From assembly GCA_902799385.1 (NCBI GenBank), contig CADCAK010000014.1:1-49014 (forward strand): a stretch of DNA of 49,014 nt, read 5' to 3'. Below, piece after piece: positions 7,348-15,140 of this stretch. This stretch comes from an uncultured bacterium. Its GTDB lineage: Bacteria; Verrucomicrobiota; Kiritimatiellia; RFP12; UBA1067. A model generated the notes under the pieces. It worked only from the letters and a program-made list of their open reading frames with translations, did not search any database and was not told where the DNA came from. How positions within the stretch are numbered: position 1 is the stretch's first letter; the number at the start of each line of letters is the position of its first letter. The position numbers and the translations under genes were made by a program.

Positions 7348-8214
7348 TTAGAGAGCGGAAGGAATGACGATGGACTCGCCTATTTCCTTGCTTGTTCCCT
7401 GAACATAGAAGCCCTCGCCAGCCTCAATCTCGCGCGCGTTCTGGTTGTACTCGCCGTCCTTGTCGGCCTTGAAGTACCAGCCCTCGCCGTCCTCGGGATC
7501 GTCATCGTCGAACCAATAGACATACTGCTCATTGACGGTCTTGCCAAGATCTTCGGAATAGACCGTCTTACCGAGGCCGCTTGGCTGGAGGAATGTAACG
7601 ACGGAGTTAACGAAGCCATCGGAAACCGTAATGTCGCCAAGGGTAATCTTAGTAGGCGAGCAGTTACCAAACCAGTTCATCTGCGCGGTGGTAATCTCAA
7701 GAGCAGTCGGAGTGTCCTTGACAGCACCAGCGAAAATCAGCGACTCGCCAATTTCCTTGCTAGTACCCTGAACGTAGTAGCCCTCTCCAAATGAGATAAC
7801 GCGGCTGTTTTGGTTAAACTCGCCATCCTTGTCGGCCTTGAAGTACCAGCCCTCGCCGTCTTCGGGGTCATCATCCGCGAACCAATAGACATACTGCTCA
7901 TTGACAGTCTTGCCAAGATCTTCGGAATAGACCGTCTTACCGAGGCCGCTTGGCTGGAGGAACGTGAGCACAGAGTTAACGAATCCATCAGAAACCTTGA
8001 TGTCACCGAGCGTCAAGGTAGCACCGTTAACCGGAACGAACGTATTGCACGTCCAGTTCATCTGCGCCGTCTCCGTCGCCTTGTTCTGATAGCCGACAAC
8101 GGGTGGAAATGCGAAAACCCCAGCAAATCCACCCCATTCGCCCCCGCCAATGTGCAGTGCAGGTACAGAGAAAAGCAGTGAACAATCAAGTCCCAATCTG
8201 AAAACTTTTCCCAT
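7348..8214 (-). CDS. Repeat protein R2, two repeats, substituted N-terminus
   Basis: A 288-residue protein with two copies of the R repeat (about residues 65-165 and 185-285), with LTLGDIKVSDGFVNSVLTFL, then YVYWFADDDPEDGEGWYFKA, then GEGYYVQGTSKEIGES. The Asp-rich YW-DD-DPEDG-GWY block suggests ion binding or a beta-rich surface fold, but I do not recognise a named family. The two repeats are almost identical in DNA. Codons before VVGYQNK come from the junction element (ALHIGGGEWGGFAGVFAFPP) and from the operator of the neighbouring ATPase; the ATG lies inside that inverted repeat. The start may therefore be fortuitous, although MGKVFRLGLDCSLLFSVPAL could act as a signal peptide. Confidence 0.75.
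   Translation of the reverse strand: MGKVFRLGLDCSLLFSVPALHIGGGEWGGFAGVFAFPPVVGYQNKATETAQMNWTCNTFVPVNGATLTLGDIKVSDGFVNSVLTFLQPSGLGKTVYSEDLGKTVNEQYVYWFADDDPEDGEGWYFKADKDGEFNQNSRVISFGEGYYVQGTSKEIGESLIFAGAVKDTPTALEITTAQMNWFGNCSPTKITLGDITVSDGFVNSVVTFLQPSGLGKTVYSEDLGKTVNEQYVYWFDDDDPEDGEGWYFKADKDGEYNQNAREIEAGEGFYVQGTSKEIGESIVIPSAL
8152..8178. repeat. Junction element J2 (27 bp)
   Basis: Same GTGCAG-N7-GCAG-N6-GCAG layout, except that the middle motif is ACAG. It lies inside the 5' part of the R2 reading frame and 76 bp before the -10 of the ATPase at 8290. Confidence 0.8.
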
Positions 8215-8259
8215 TTCGAGGAGAAGTTTTCAGATTGGCACGGCAAAATATGGTATAAT
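8193..8259 (+). promoter_or_regulatory. Operator-like inverted repeat and -10 of ATPase A
   Basis: A perfect 15-bp inverted repeat, CCAATCTGAAAACTT (8193-8207) and its complement (8224-8238), ends 15 bp before TGGTATAAT (-10 at 8254-8259). It lies upstream of the expected transcript and so looks like a protein-binding site rather than an RNA hairpin. No other module has this sequence. Confidence 0.65.
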
Positions 8260-8289
8260 ATGCCCTGTCAGCATGAAAAGGAGTAAACA

Positions 8290-9522
8290 GTGGGACATAT
8301 ACGCAGAGATGATTACATGAAATGGTTGGATGAGTTTCGGCAAAAGAAACTTGTAAAGGTGCTAACTGGTCTTAGGCGATCAGGCAAGTCCACCATTCTT
8401 GAAATGTATATGCAATCCCTTATGGATGAAGGCGTGTCAAGCGACAGGATAGTCTGCATCAACTTCGAGAAACTGGAGTTTGAGCCGTTGACTGATCCCG
8501 CTAAGCTGCACGCGGAAGTTTTGTCTAGACTGTCGTCGGGACAGATGACATATGTGTTCCTCGACGAAATTCAGCATGTAGAGGACTACGAGAAAGTCGT
8601 GGACAGTCTTTACGTCAGAGATGGCATAGATCTTTACATAACCGGCTCTACTGCCGACTTGCTATCCTCGGAAATCGCCTCGCGCCTTACGGGGCGGTAT
8701 GTGGAGATCAATGTGCTACCCCTATCCTTTCGGGAATACGCCTCCGGCAGAGGGTTGACGGACGACAACGCCAAGCGGCTATTTTCAGATTACATTTCAT
8801 ACGGCGGGCTGCCAGGCTCGCTTGAGTTTGCAAATGGGTCAAGCGCACAGCGCGAATATATCGAGTCGGTGTTCAAGACCATAATAGAAAAGGACGTGCT
8901 GAAGCGCTCAAAAAAAGGTCGCTTCCTCGTAGAGAGAATCATTCGCTACATAACTGCCAATGTCGGCAATTTAACAAGTGCTAAACGGCTGACGGATCGC
9001 CTTGCGGAGGAAGTCCGTTATTCCAAAACAGCGGCGCCGGCCTATAACACGGTTGTTTCCTATCTTGAACGACTTACAGACTGCTTTTTTTTCTACAAAT
9101 CCGACCGTTTTGATGTGCGCGGTGGAGAGCTCCTCAAGCAGATCAACAAGTACTATCTGACTGATTTCGGCTTCAAGTACTACATCCTCCATAATCCTAC
9201 GCTGGAATTGCAGCAGTTGGTGGAAAATGTGGTGTATTTTGAGTTAAAGAGGCGTCGCTACAAGGTCTCCACAGGCAAGGTGGACGACAAAGAGGTGGAT
9301 TTCGTCATTCAGGAAGATGACGGGCGCATCCGATATATCCAAGTTGCAGTAAGCATTGCCGACGAGGCAAAACTAAAACAGGAACTGTCGGTATTCGACG
9401 GCATCCATGACAATCATCCCAAGTATCTGCTGACGCTAGACGAGATATTTGTCGCCGACCATGATGGCATACGGACATTAAACGTGATTGACTTTCTCCT
9501 CGGCAGACAGGCTCTTGATTAG
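8290..9522 (+). CDS. AAA ATPase with DUF4143-type C-terminus (ATPase A)
   Basis: A 410-residue P-loop protein of the AAA_14/DUF4143 type. Walker A is GLRRSGKST (27-35), Walker B is YVFLDEIQ (88-95), and an ITGST segment near 118 resembles sensor 1. The C-terminal part contains EVDFVIQEDDGRIRYIQVAV, where related proteins have a D...ExK nuclease-like signature; the ExK is QVA here. Such ATPases are common in mobile and accessory DNA, often as solitary genes, and their role is not settled. The GTG at 8290 is preferred because AAGGAG lies 6 nt upstream; the first ATG is at 8317. Confidence 0.9.
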   Translation: MGHIRRDDYMKWLDEFRQKKLVKVLTGLRRSGKSTILEMYMQSLMDEGVSSDRIVCINFEKLEFEPLTDPAKLHAEVLSRLSSGQMTYVFLDEIQHVEDYEKVVDSLYVRDGIDLYITGSTADLLSSEIASRLTGRYVEINVLPLSFREYASGRGLTDDNAKRLFSDYISYGGLPGSLEFANGSSAQREYIESVFKTIIEKDVLKRSKKGRFLVERIIRYITANVGNLTSAKRLTDRLAEEVRYSKTAAPAYNTVVSYLERLTDCFFFYKSDRFDVRGGELLKQINKYYLTDFGFKYYILHNPTLELQQLVENVVYFELKRRRYKVSTGKVDDKEVDFVIQEDDGRIRYIQVAVSIADEAKLKQELSVFDGIHDNHPKYLLTLDEIFVADHDGIRTLNVIDFLLGRQALD

Positions 9523-9535
9523 TTAGGTTCATCAA

Positions 9536-9569
9536 AAAGAAGCCGCGCTCTTTCGAGCGCAGCTTCTTT
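9536..9569. terminator. Terminator after ATPase A
   Basis: AAAGAAGC-CGCGCTC-TTTC-GAGCGCA-GCTTCTTT hairpin, the same class as at 3527. Confidence 0.8.
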
Positions 9570-9597
9570 GTCGCTATCGGAATTGAACTCGAACCTG

Positions 9598-9672
9598 TTA
9601 AGCGCGACGACGGCGGAGAGCCAAGCCCGCCATGCCGAGGAGCATGAGCAGACCAGAGGTCGGCTCAGGAAC
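9598..9672 (-). pseudogene. Remnant: PEP-CTERM sorting signal only
   Basis: The minus strand reads VPEPTSGLLMLLGMAGLALR followed by Arg and Ala and a stop. No P-protein body, signal peptide or R gene is attached; upstream sequence turns directly into the second DUF3800 unit. A whole R-P pair has been deleted, leaving the constant 3' end. Between here and 9760 I see nothing recognisable. Confidence 0.8.
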
Positions 9673-9759
9673 GCGGCAGCGGAGGCGGCAAATTCAGCGA
9701 ATTGAAATGGGAGCTGATGTTTCCTGCTTTTCCGTGCGCTCCCCCTTGTATTTGCGCGG

Positions 9760-9783
9760 TCGATATGGTATAATAGTTATCGA
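9760..9783 (+). promoter_or_regulatory. -10 of second DUF3800 transcript inside a short inverted repeat
   Basis: TGGTATAATA (-10 at 9769-9774) is framed by TCGATA (9760-9765) and TATCGA (9778-9783). Confidence 0.55.
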
Positions 9784-9792
9784 TCTTTCTGA

Positions 9793-9876
9793 GAGGGAGG
9801 ATCATCGGGATGCGGGGGAAAGTCCTCGCGTAGGTGGCAGGAAGTGATTCCCGCCACCTTCTCTTTGTAGAACGAA
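9793..9876 (+). ncRNA. Structured leader RNA of DUF3800 gene, copy 2
   Basis: Same order as copy 1: GGGAGGATCATCGGGA, hairpin P1 (GCGGGG with CCTCGC), then P2 with arms 9832-9843 and 9848-9859 and a GTGA tetraloop. Compared with copy 1, one P2 pair changes from C-G to T-A. The inner pairs shift so that the single A-C mismatch moves by one position. The loop stays GNRA, and TCTCTTT-TAGAAC follows in both copies. Confidence 0.75.
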
Positions 9877-9897
9877 GAACAGGGAAAGCATGAAGGA

Positions 9898-10584
9898 ATG
9901 GAGGAGCTGAGCATATTCGTTGACGAATCGGGACGCTTTCAGCATCCCGATCCCAGTTCGCGCTTCTACATTCTTGGAATGGTGTTCCATGATCAGTCCA
10001 ATGACATTTCATCACTTGTATCTGACCTTGCCCGTTTGGAGTCGGAAATAGGCATCGAGAACCATTGCTTTCATGCCGGGCCTCTCATCCGCAAGGAGAA
10101 GTGCTACGAGATATTGAGCCGTACTTTTCGAGGTCGCATACTTTCGCGAATGATGGCGTTCGCATCAAGAGTTGACTTCAAGTACAAATGCCTGAGCGTC
10201 GATAAGAAGTTTATAGATTCCGCTGATCAGATTGTTGACCATCTACGCAAGTCTCTTCTTTCGTTCATTGACTCTCACAGGGATGCACTTGCGCAGGTGC
10301 AGAAAATCAAAGTCTATTATGACTGCGGGCAATCACCAGTTACAAATCTGCTTCAACAGACATTTGCCGACGCGCTCGGCAAAGTGGTTGAATTCAAGCA
10401 GGGTGTGAAGCCATCCCGATATCGGCTTTTTCAAATCGCAGACCTTGTATGTACTCTACATCTCATCGAGCTGCGACTATTGCACGGGATTCAAATGACT
10501 CAATCGGAAATGCGGTTCTTTGGCGGCCCGCGAGACTTCAAGCGCAACTACCTCAAAAAGATCAAAGCCAAGGAGTTGTCCTGA
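9898..10584 (+). CDS. DUF3800 domain protein, copy 2
   Basis: A 228-residue paralogue of the gene at 4934 with the same signatures: IFVDESG at the N-terminus, HAGPLIRKEK, VYYDCGQSPVTNLL and LFQIADLVCTL. The neighbouring ATG at 9890 is out of frame and stops at once, so 9898 is the start; AAGGA lies only 0-4 nt before it, too close to act as a normal ribosome binding site. The gene keeps its structured leader and a terminator but has no junction element and no R-P pair upstream; only the PEP-CTERM tail at 9598 remains there. It therefore seems to have lost its left neighbour by deletion. Confidence 0.9.
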   Translation: MEELSIFVDESGRFQHPDPSSRFYILGMVFHDQSNDISSLVSDLARLESEIGIENHCFHAGPLIRKEKCYEILSRTFRGRILSRMMAFASRVDFKYKCLSVDKKFIDSADQIVDHLRKSLLSFIDSHRDALAQVQKIKVYYDCGQSPVTNLLQQTFADALGKVVEFKQGVKPSRYRLFQIADLVCTLHLIELRLLHGIQMTQSEMRFFGGPRDFKRNYLKKIKAKELS

Positions 10585-10608
10585 TCCGTCGCAACGCATA
10601 ACGAGAAA

Positions 10609-10637
10609 GAAGCCGTCCTCGATGCGAGGGCGGCTTC
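10609..10637. terminator. Terminator after second DUF3800 gene
   Basis: GAAGCCG-T-CCTC-GATGC-GAGG-G-CGGCTTC hairpin between the convergent DUF3800 and P3 genes. Confidence 0.75.
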
Positions 10638-10662
10638 ATCGTTTCTTGGCTTGTTGTTCGCC

Positions 10663-11244
10663 TTACGCGCGCTTGCGCTTGAGGGCGAGGCCAGCCATGC
10701 CGAGGAGGAGCAGAAGCCCGCTCGTAGGCTCAGGAACCGAGGCAGCAGCCCATGCGGTCGCCCCAGCTGTGGACGAACCAAACAGATTGACAGCCATATC
10801 AGTTCCCTCGGCATCCATTGAACCTTCAACAGTCACATAGCCGATGTTGCCCATGTACTGAAGGTCATCACCGGTACCGTAGGTGTAGATGATGGCAGCA
10901 TAAGCCGATTCGCTTGCCGCATAGGACTTGGAGTCATCAATGAGAGTGAGCGAACCTTTCTTGTTGGTTGTACCAGATGCATAGGCGGAGCTCAACTTAT
11001 CACCATACCCAGCCCAAACGGCATTAGACATCTTCTCACCGGCAGAAGAGCCAGCAGCTGATCCATACGCCGTGTTGAGAGCCGAATACTGATCTGCCGT
11101 AAGCACGAACAGATAGCCAGTAACGGACTTGTTCGCTGTAGCGCCGCTCGGTTCAAGAACCGTTCCAGCACCCCAATTGACCGAGGCGGCATTGCCAATC
11201 GCGGCAACAGCCGCAACAGCAAGCGCAATCATGAGTTTCTTCAT
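10663..11244 (-). CDS. PEP-CTERM protein P3
   Basis: A 193-residue secreted P protein. Signal peptide MKKLMIALAVAAVAAIGNAA, then SVNWGAGTVLEPSGATANKS, TGYLFVLTADQY, TNKKGSLTLIDDS, YAAIIYTYGTGDDLQYMGN and the end VPEPTSGLLLLLGMAGLALK with RKRA. Starts at 11292 or elsewhere in the spacer are less likely than 11244, which has AAAGGAAAAC before it. Its first half is closest to P7 and P8 (shared TVL-PSGATANKSVT-YL and YTYGTGDDLQYMGN), suggesting exchange between these loci. Confidence 0.9.
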   Translation of the reverse strand: MKKLMIALAVAAVAAIGNAASVNWGAGTVLEPSGATANKSVTGYLFVLTADQYSALNTAYGSAAGSSAGEKMSNAVWAGYGDKLSSAYASGTTNKKGSLTLIDDSKSYAASESAYAAIIYTYGTGDDLQYMGNIGYVTVEGSMDAEGTDMAVNLFGSSTAGATAWAAASVPEPTSGLLLLLGMAGLALKRKRA

Positions 11245-11299
11245 TTTTGTTTTCCTTTTGTTTATCTGCACGGCAGACCATCCACCGCACAAAATCGTA

Positions 11300-12082
11300 T
11301 TAGAGAGCAGACGGGAGCGTTATCGTTGCATCAGTCTCAGACCCTGTACGGCTGACCAAGAAACCTTCGCCTGCCGCAAATGTAATGGTGTCATTGCAGT
11401 TAACGGTAGCGTCGGTGTCTGCATTAAGATACCAGCCAGCACCATCTTCTGCATCCTCATCAAGCCAATAAACGTATTCTTTATTGACCGTCTTGCCTTT
11501 CCAAGTTGTCTTGGCGTTTGCACCGCCCGTGGTCATGAAAACAATCTTGGAGTTAACAAAGTCTTCGTTAACCGTGATATCACCAATAGTGATTTCCGTG
11601 GGGCAGCAGTTTCCTACTGGCGTGTATCCGCTGTTCGCGAAACCCTTTGTGACGGGGCTAGTATAGACCTCGCCAGAGCAAATCAATTGAGCATCGGTTT
11701 CGCTGCCTGTTCTGCTCACAAGAACACCATCACCAAGTGGCAGTGCTACATCGTTGCAGTTCACAGTTGCGTCGGTGTCTGCATTAAGATACCAGCCCTC
11801 ACCATCCTCGGCATCTTCATCAAGCCAATACACATATTCCTTATTGACCGACTTGCCTTTCCAAGTTGTCTTGGCATTAGCGCCACCAGTCGTCATGAAT
11901 ACGAGCTTGGAGTTGACGAAGTCCTCGTTGACCTTGATATCACCGAGGGTCAATTCATCTGCTGTCTTACCGATTGCGAGGAACGTGTTGGCCACAATCG
12001 AGTAGCCGGAGTTCTCGAATCCCTTGTTCTGGTAGCCGACAATATAAGGAAGAAGCGAGGTGGCTGAAAGTAGGTCGTTCAA
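11300..12082 (-). CDS. Repeat protein R3, two repeats, no normal start
   Basis: Two R repeats (about residues 37-135 and 160-260) with ELTLGDIKVNEDFVNSKLVF, TTGGANAKTTWKGK and YVYWLDEDAEDGEGWYLNAD, ending in ATITLPSAL. The second copy repeats the first closely at DNA level. Homology to intact R7 begins at IVGYQNKGFENSGY. The only upstream start is a TTG giving MNDLLSATSLLPY, with no ribosome binding site and no proper signal peptide. I treat it as a probable 5'-truncated copy. It precedes P3 with the conserved spacer between. Confidence 0.7.
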   Translation of the reverse strand: MNDLLSATSLLPYIVGYQNKGFENSGYSIVANTFLAIGKTADELTLGDIKVNEDFVNSKLVFMTTGGANAKTTWKGKSVNKEYVYWLDEDAEDGEGWYLNADTDATVNCNDVALPLGDGVLVSRTGSETDAQLICSGEVYTSPVTKGFANSGYTPVGNCCPTEITIGDITVNEDFVNSKIVFMTTGGANAKTTWKGKTVNKEYVYWLDEDAEDGAGWYLNADTDATVNCNDTITFAAGEGFLVSRTGSETDATITLPSAL

Positions 12083-12093
12083 CGCGGCGGTTT

Positions 12094-12120
12094 GTGCAGG
12101 GCAAGTGCAGAGAAAAGCAG
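12094..12120. repeat. Junction element J3 (27 bp)
   Basis: Keeps all three GCAG motifs, but the flank on the R side differs from J1, J2, J4, J5 and J6 and matches only J8 (GCGGCGGTTTGTGCAGGG). The 27-bp core is thus conserved independently of its flank. Confidence 0.8.
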
Positions 12121-12208
12121 AAGACCGCCCTCATAACTCCTTGGCTGCAAGACATAAAGGCACTTGTAACCCACAAGGTAACTTGATTTCAGCACCGAGG
12201 CTATGTTG

Positions 12209-12256
12209 CTTTTGCGCCCATTCGTAATTGACTTTTGCGCCCGGTTTTGCTAAACT
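12209..12256 (+). promoter_or_regulatory. Direct-repeat operator and -10 of ATPase B
   Basis: CTTTTGCGCCC occurs at 12209-12219 and again at 12232-12242, 23 bp apart. The second copy lies between the -35 and -10 positions; the likely -10 is TAAACT (12251-12256). Confidence 0.6.
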
Positions 12257-12283
12257 ACGCCCAACAAACTTGGAGAATGGCAA

Positions 12284-13504
12284 ATGATTGCACGTTGGCA
12301 AGAGAACGAAGTCCTGTCTGCACTGAAGAACTTCAGGGTTGTAAATCTGACTGGCGCAAGACAGTGTGGCAAGACCACGCTGTCAAATATGCTTTCATTG
12401 CCGCAGACAAGGCGATTCGCACTTGACAATGACGAAACACGCAAGGCTGCGGCGAATGATCCATACGGATTTGTCGCCAGGCGAGGTGACGAAACCTTCA
12501 TAATCGATGAGATACAAAAGGTGCCAGAGCTCCTGAACGCCATAAAGATGCGCGTCGACAAGGACAATGCCAAAGGGCAGTATTTGCTGACGGGCAGCTC
12601 AAACCTTCATTTCATAAAAGCTGTGTCTGATTCGTTGGCAGGGCGCATAGGCCGAGTGCGATTGCGGACTTTGGCGCTCGGCGAGCGGATTGGCGGCAAG
12701 GGGAATTTCCTCGACAGGGCTTTCGAGAGGGATTTTCCCGATGTCATTCCTGACTTCGACAAGAGAAAGATAATAGGCATTGCGTCGGAAAGCGGATACC
12801 CAGAGGCAATGGAACTTGCGCCGAGATTCCGCAAAAAGTGGTTTCAAGAATATCTCGACAACCTTCTCACAAAAGACATCCGCGACGTAACCGAAATCAG
12901 AAAGCTTGATGTCCTTCGGAAAATCGCCGTATGGCTGCTGGCACATTCATCCAAGTTTTTCGAGGTCTCGGAACTTGCCGCAAAAACCGGTGTCGGCAAG
13001 GCGACGGTTGACACATACCTTTCCGCGCTCAAAGCCCTTTACGTCTTTGACGAGGTGCCACCGTGGTCAAAGGGGGATTACTCAAAAATCGGCAAGCGTA
13101 GCAAGTATTTCGCATCGGACGCAGGTCTGGTCGTAAACATCCTTGGGTGGAGCGATGAGTCCATCTACATGGATGGCGACATGAGCGGGAAAACAATAGA
13201 AACATGGGTTTACCAGAACCTTGCCAGCCTTGTGGATGTTCAGGGCGACTGCGAGTTGAGCCAGTACCGAGACTCAAAGAAGCGCGAGATAGACTTTATC
13301 GTAGAACGCTCGGACGGGGCGATGCTCGGCATAGAGGTCAAGTCCGGGTCGTCCCTTGGCGAAGCGGACTTCAAGCACTTGAAGTGGTTTGCAAAGAACT
13401 TTGCAAAAGACGAGTTCACGGGCATTGTCCTCTATTCAGGTGAACAGACATTGCGCTTCGGCGAGGGCTTCTACGCCGTGCCTCTCGCCGCGCTGGGGGC
13501 ATAA
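12284..13504 (+). CDS. AAA ATPase with DUF4143-type C-terminus (ATPase B)
   Basis: A 406-residue ATPase. Walker A is GARQCGKTT (24-32), Walker B is TFIIDEIQ (71-78), and LLTGSSN at 101-107 fits sensor 1. The C-terminal domain keeps a nuclease-like signature, D337 and E351-V-K353, within REIDFIVERSDGAMLGIEVK; DUF4143 is related to the PD-(D/E)XK fold, so DNA binding or cleavage is possible but unproven. The start has GGAG 8 nt upstream. Its closest relative in the window is ATPase C at 16500, and both end in PLAALGA, as does the remnant at 3494. It is solitary cargo after J3. Confidence 0.92.
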   Translation: MIARWQENEVLSALKNFRVVNLTGARQCGKTTLSNMLSLPQTRRFALDNDETRKAAANDPYGFVARRGDETFIIDEIQKVPELLNAIKMRVDKDNAKGQYLLTGSSNLHFIKAVSDSLAGRIGRVRLRTLALGERIGGKGNFLDRAFERDFPDVIPDFDKRKIIGIASESGYPEAMELAPRFRKKWFQEYLDNLLTKDIRDVTEIRKLDVLRKIAVWLLAHSSKFFEVSELAAKTGVGKATVDTYLSALKALYVFDEVPPWSKGDYSKIGKRSKYFASDAGLVVNILGWSDESIYMDGDMSGKTIETWVYQNLASLVDVQGDCELSQYRDSKKREIDFIVERSDGAMLGIEVKSGSSLGEADFKHLKWFAKNFAKDEFTGIVLYSGEQTLRFGEGFYAVPLAALGA

Positions 13505-13519
13505 GGTGGTGCCATGATG

Positions 13520-13557
13520 ACAAAGAAGCCGCGCTCATACGAGTGCGGCTTCTTTGT
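13520..13557. terminator. Terminator between ATPase B and P4
   Basis: ACAAAGAAGCCGC-GCTC-ATAC-GAGT-GCGGCTTCTTTGT hairpin serving two convergent genes. Confidence 0.85.
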
Positions 13558-13577
13558 TGCCTTTTGGCCTTGCCTGA

Positions 13578-14147
13578 TTAGGCGCGGCGGCGGCGAAGCA
13601 CCAGACCCGCCATGCCGAGAAGCATGAGCAGACCAGAGGTCGGCTCAGGAACGGCAGCCGTGGACCAAGCCGTAGGTGTCGTAGAAGTACCACCGAACAC
13701 AGCACGTCCCAAATTATCAACATCGACGTCCATCGCGCCCTCGACATAAGCCGAGGCTATGTTGCCCATGTAATAATCCTTTTCGCCCTGGGTAGCGGTA
13801 TAAAGCAGGACGGCATAAGCGGTTGATCCCGCACTATAATCCTTAGAATCGTCCGTCATGTTTGCGGTTCCTGCCTTGGGCGAGGTCTTGGTCGCATAGG
13901 CCGTGTCTGTCTTGCTTCCATAACTGGAATAGATAATGTCAGACAGTTCCTTGCCGCCGCCAGTACCCAACTCTGCAACAAGAGAATCGTAAGTGGTCTT
14001 GTCGATCACGAACAGATACCCTGTTACGCTACCTTTGACCGCCGCCGAACCATCCGGCATTGTAATGGCAGCTGAATTCCAGTTTACGGATGCCGCGCTG
14101 ACAACCATTGTTGCCATGACGCCCATCGCCATAATCAGTTTCTTCAT
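13578..14147 (-). CDS. PEP-CTERM protein P4
   Basis: A 189-residue secreted P protein. Signal peptide MKKLIMAMGVMATMVVSAA, then SVNWNSAAITMPDGSAAVKG, TGYLFVIDKTTYDSL, a middle region rich in Ser/Thr/Gly, YAVLLYTATQGEKDYYMGN, and the end VPEPTSGLLMLLGMAGLVLR with an Arg cluster. The YTATQGEKDYYMGN block resembles P1 and P6 rather than P3, P7 and P8. It lies downstream of R4 with the usual conserved spacer. Confidence 0.9.
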   Translation of the reverse strand: MKKLIMAMGVMATMVVSAASVNWNSAAITMPDGSAAVKGSVTGYLFVIDKTTYDSLVAELGTGGGKELSDIIYSSYGSKTDTAYATKTSPKAGTANMTDDSKDYSAGSTAYAVLLYTATQGEKDYYMGNIASAYVEGAMDVDVDNLGRAVFGGTSTTPTAWSTAAVPEPTSGLLMLLGMAGLVLRRRRA

Positions 14148-14208
14148 TGTTTATTGTCCTTTGTTTTTTTTTTATCTGCACGGCACACTATGCACCGCAC
14201 AAAATCTG

Positions 14209-14865
14209 TTAGAGAGCCGAGGGGATTGTCAATGTTGCCTCTGTCTCAGTTGCGGAGCGCTGCACAAGGAAGCCCTCGCCAGCCGCGAGAGGCAAGGAAT
14301 TCTGATTAGTTTCTCCGTCCTCGTCGGCATAGAGATACCAACCAGCGCCTTCTTCAGGGTCGTCTTCCGCTGCCCAATAGACATACTTCTGCGCGACCTG
14401 CTTGCCGCCAAAGGTCGTCTTGGCTGTCGCTCCACCAGGAGTCATGAAGGTTATTGAGCTGTAAACGAACTCATCGTTCGGAGTGATGTCTCCAAGTGTG
14501 ATTCCTGTTGGCGAGCAGTTTCCGCAAATATTGTAACCGCTATTTGCAAAGCCCTTGGTAGTGGGAGTGTCCTTGACTGAGCCAGAGTAAACCAAGTTGG
14601 CTTCTGTCTCAGTTGCAGAACGCTGAACAAGGAACCCGTCGCCGAAAGGAAGCACCGTCGCATTTTGATTAGTCTCTCCGTCCTCGTCGGCATAGAGATA
14701 CCAACCAGCGCCTTCTTCAGGATCATCTTCCGCTGCCCAATAGACATACTTCTGCGCGACTTGTTTTCCGCCAAAAGTCGTCTTGGCCGTCGCTCCACCC
14801 GGAGTCATGAAAGTAATCGAGCTATAAACGAATTCATCGTTCGGAACAAGATCACCGAGAGTCAT
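14209..14865 (-). CDS. Repeat protein R4, truncated at 5' end
   Basis: Two R repeats with MTLGDLVPNDEFVYSSITFM, TPGGATAKTTFGGKQVAQKY and YWAAEDDPEEGAGWYLYADE, ending in TLTIPSAL. Repeats at about 14290-14470 and 14655-14830 are almost identical in DNA. R-family homology continues upstream of the first ATG to VVGYQNKGFENSGYNIAA, but that stretch has no start codon and is closed by a TGA inside the junction flank. The gene therefore cannot make a signal peptide and is probably silent. Confidence 0.65.
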   Translation of the reverse strand: MTLGDLVPNDEFVYSSITFMTPGGATAKTTFGGKQVAQKYVYWAAEDDPEEGAGWYLYADEDGETNQNATVLPFGDGFLVQRSATETEANLVYSGSVKDTPTTKGFANSGYNICGNCSPTGITLGDITPNDEFVYSSITFMTPGGATAKTTFGGKQVAQKYVYWAAEDDPEEGAGWYLYADEDGETNQNSLPLAAGEGFLVQRSATETEATLTIPSAL

Positions 14866-15006
14866 TGCGCTTTCTTCACCTTGGACAGGGATGAAAGTTG
14901 TCGCGGCGATGTTGTAGCCTGAGTTCTCGAATCCCTTGTTCTGGTAGCCGACAACGGGTGGAGATGCGAAAACCCTAACAAATTCGCCTCATTCGCCCCC
15001 GCAAAT

Positions 15007-15033
15007 GTGCAGTATGGAGGCAGTAATAGGCAG
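15007..15033. repeat. Junction element J4 (27 bp)
   Basis: GTGCAGTATGGAGGCAG followed by TAATAGGCAG. It shares with J6b not only the core but also the next about 60 bp toward the Fic promoter. Confidence 0.8.
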
Positions 15034-15115
15034 TAGCAAATTGCGAAGTGATACTGCCTAACAAAGATGCAATCTGCATAGTGCCGTTGCTCAATTAGGC
15101 AGAATGTGGTATAAT
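15025..15115 (+). promoter_or_regulatory. Promoter region of the Fic gene
   Basis: GGCAGTA (from 15028) and TACTGCC (to about 15060) form an inverted repeat. TTAGGCAGA and ATAGGCAGA flank the -10 TATAAT (15110-15115). A copy of the left 65 bp lies at 26978-27043 without a Fic gene. Confidence 0.55.
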
Positions 15116-15140
15116 ATAGGCAGATTCTGAAAGGAAGAAT

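Noticed and set aside
4934..10584. DUF3800 genes as transposases or insertion-sequence genes
   Set aside because: No terminal inverted repeats or target duplications are seen around them, and the family is not a transposase family, although its fold may be RNase H-like.
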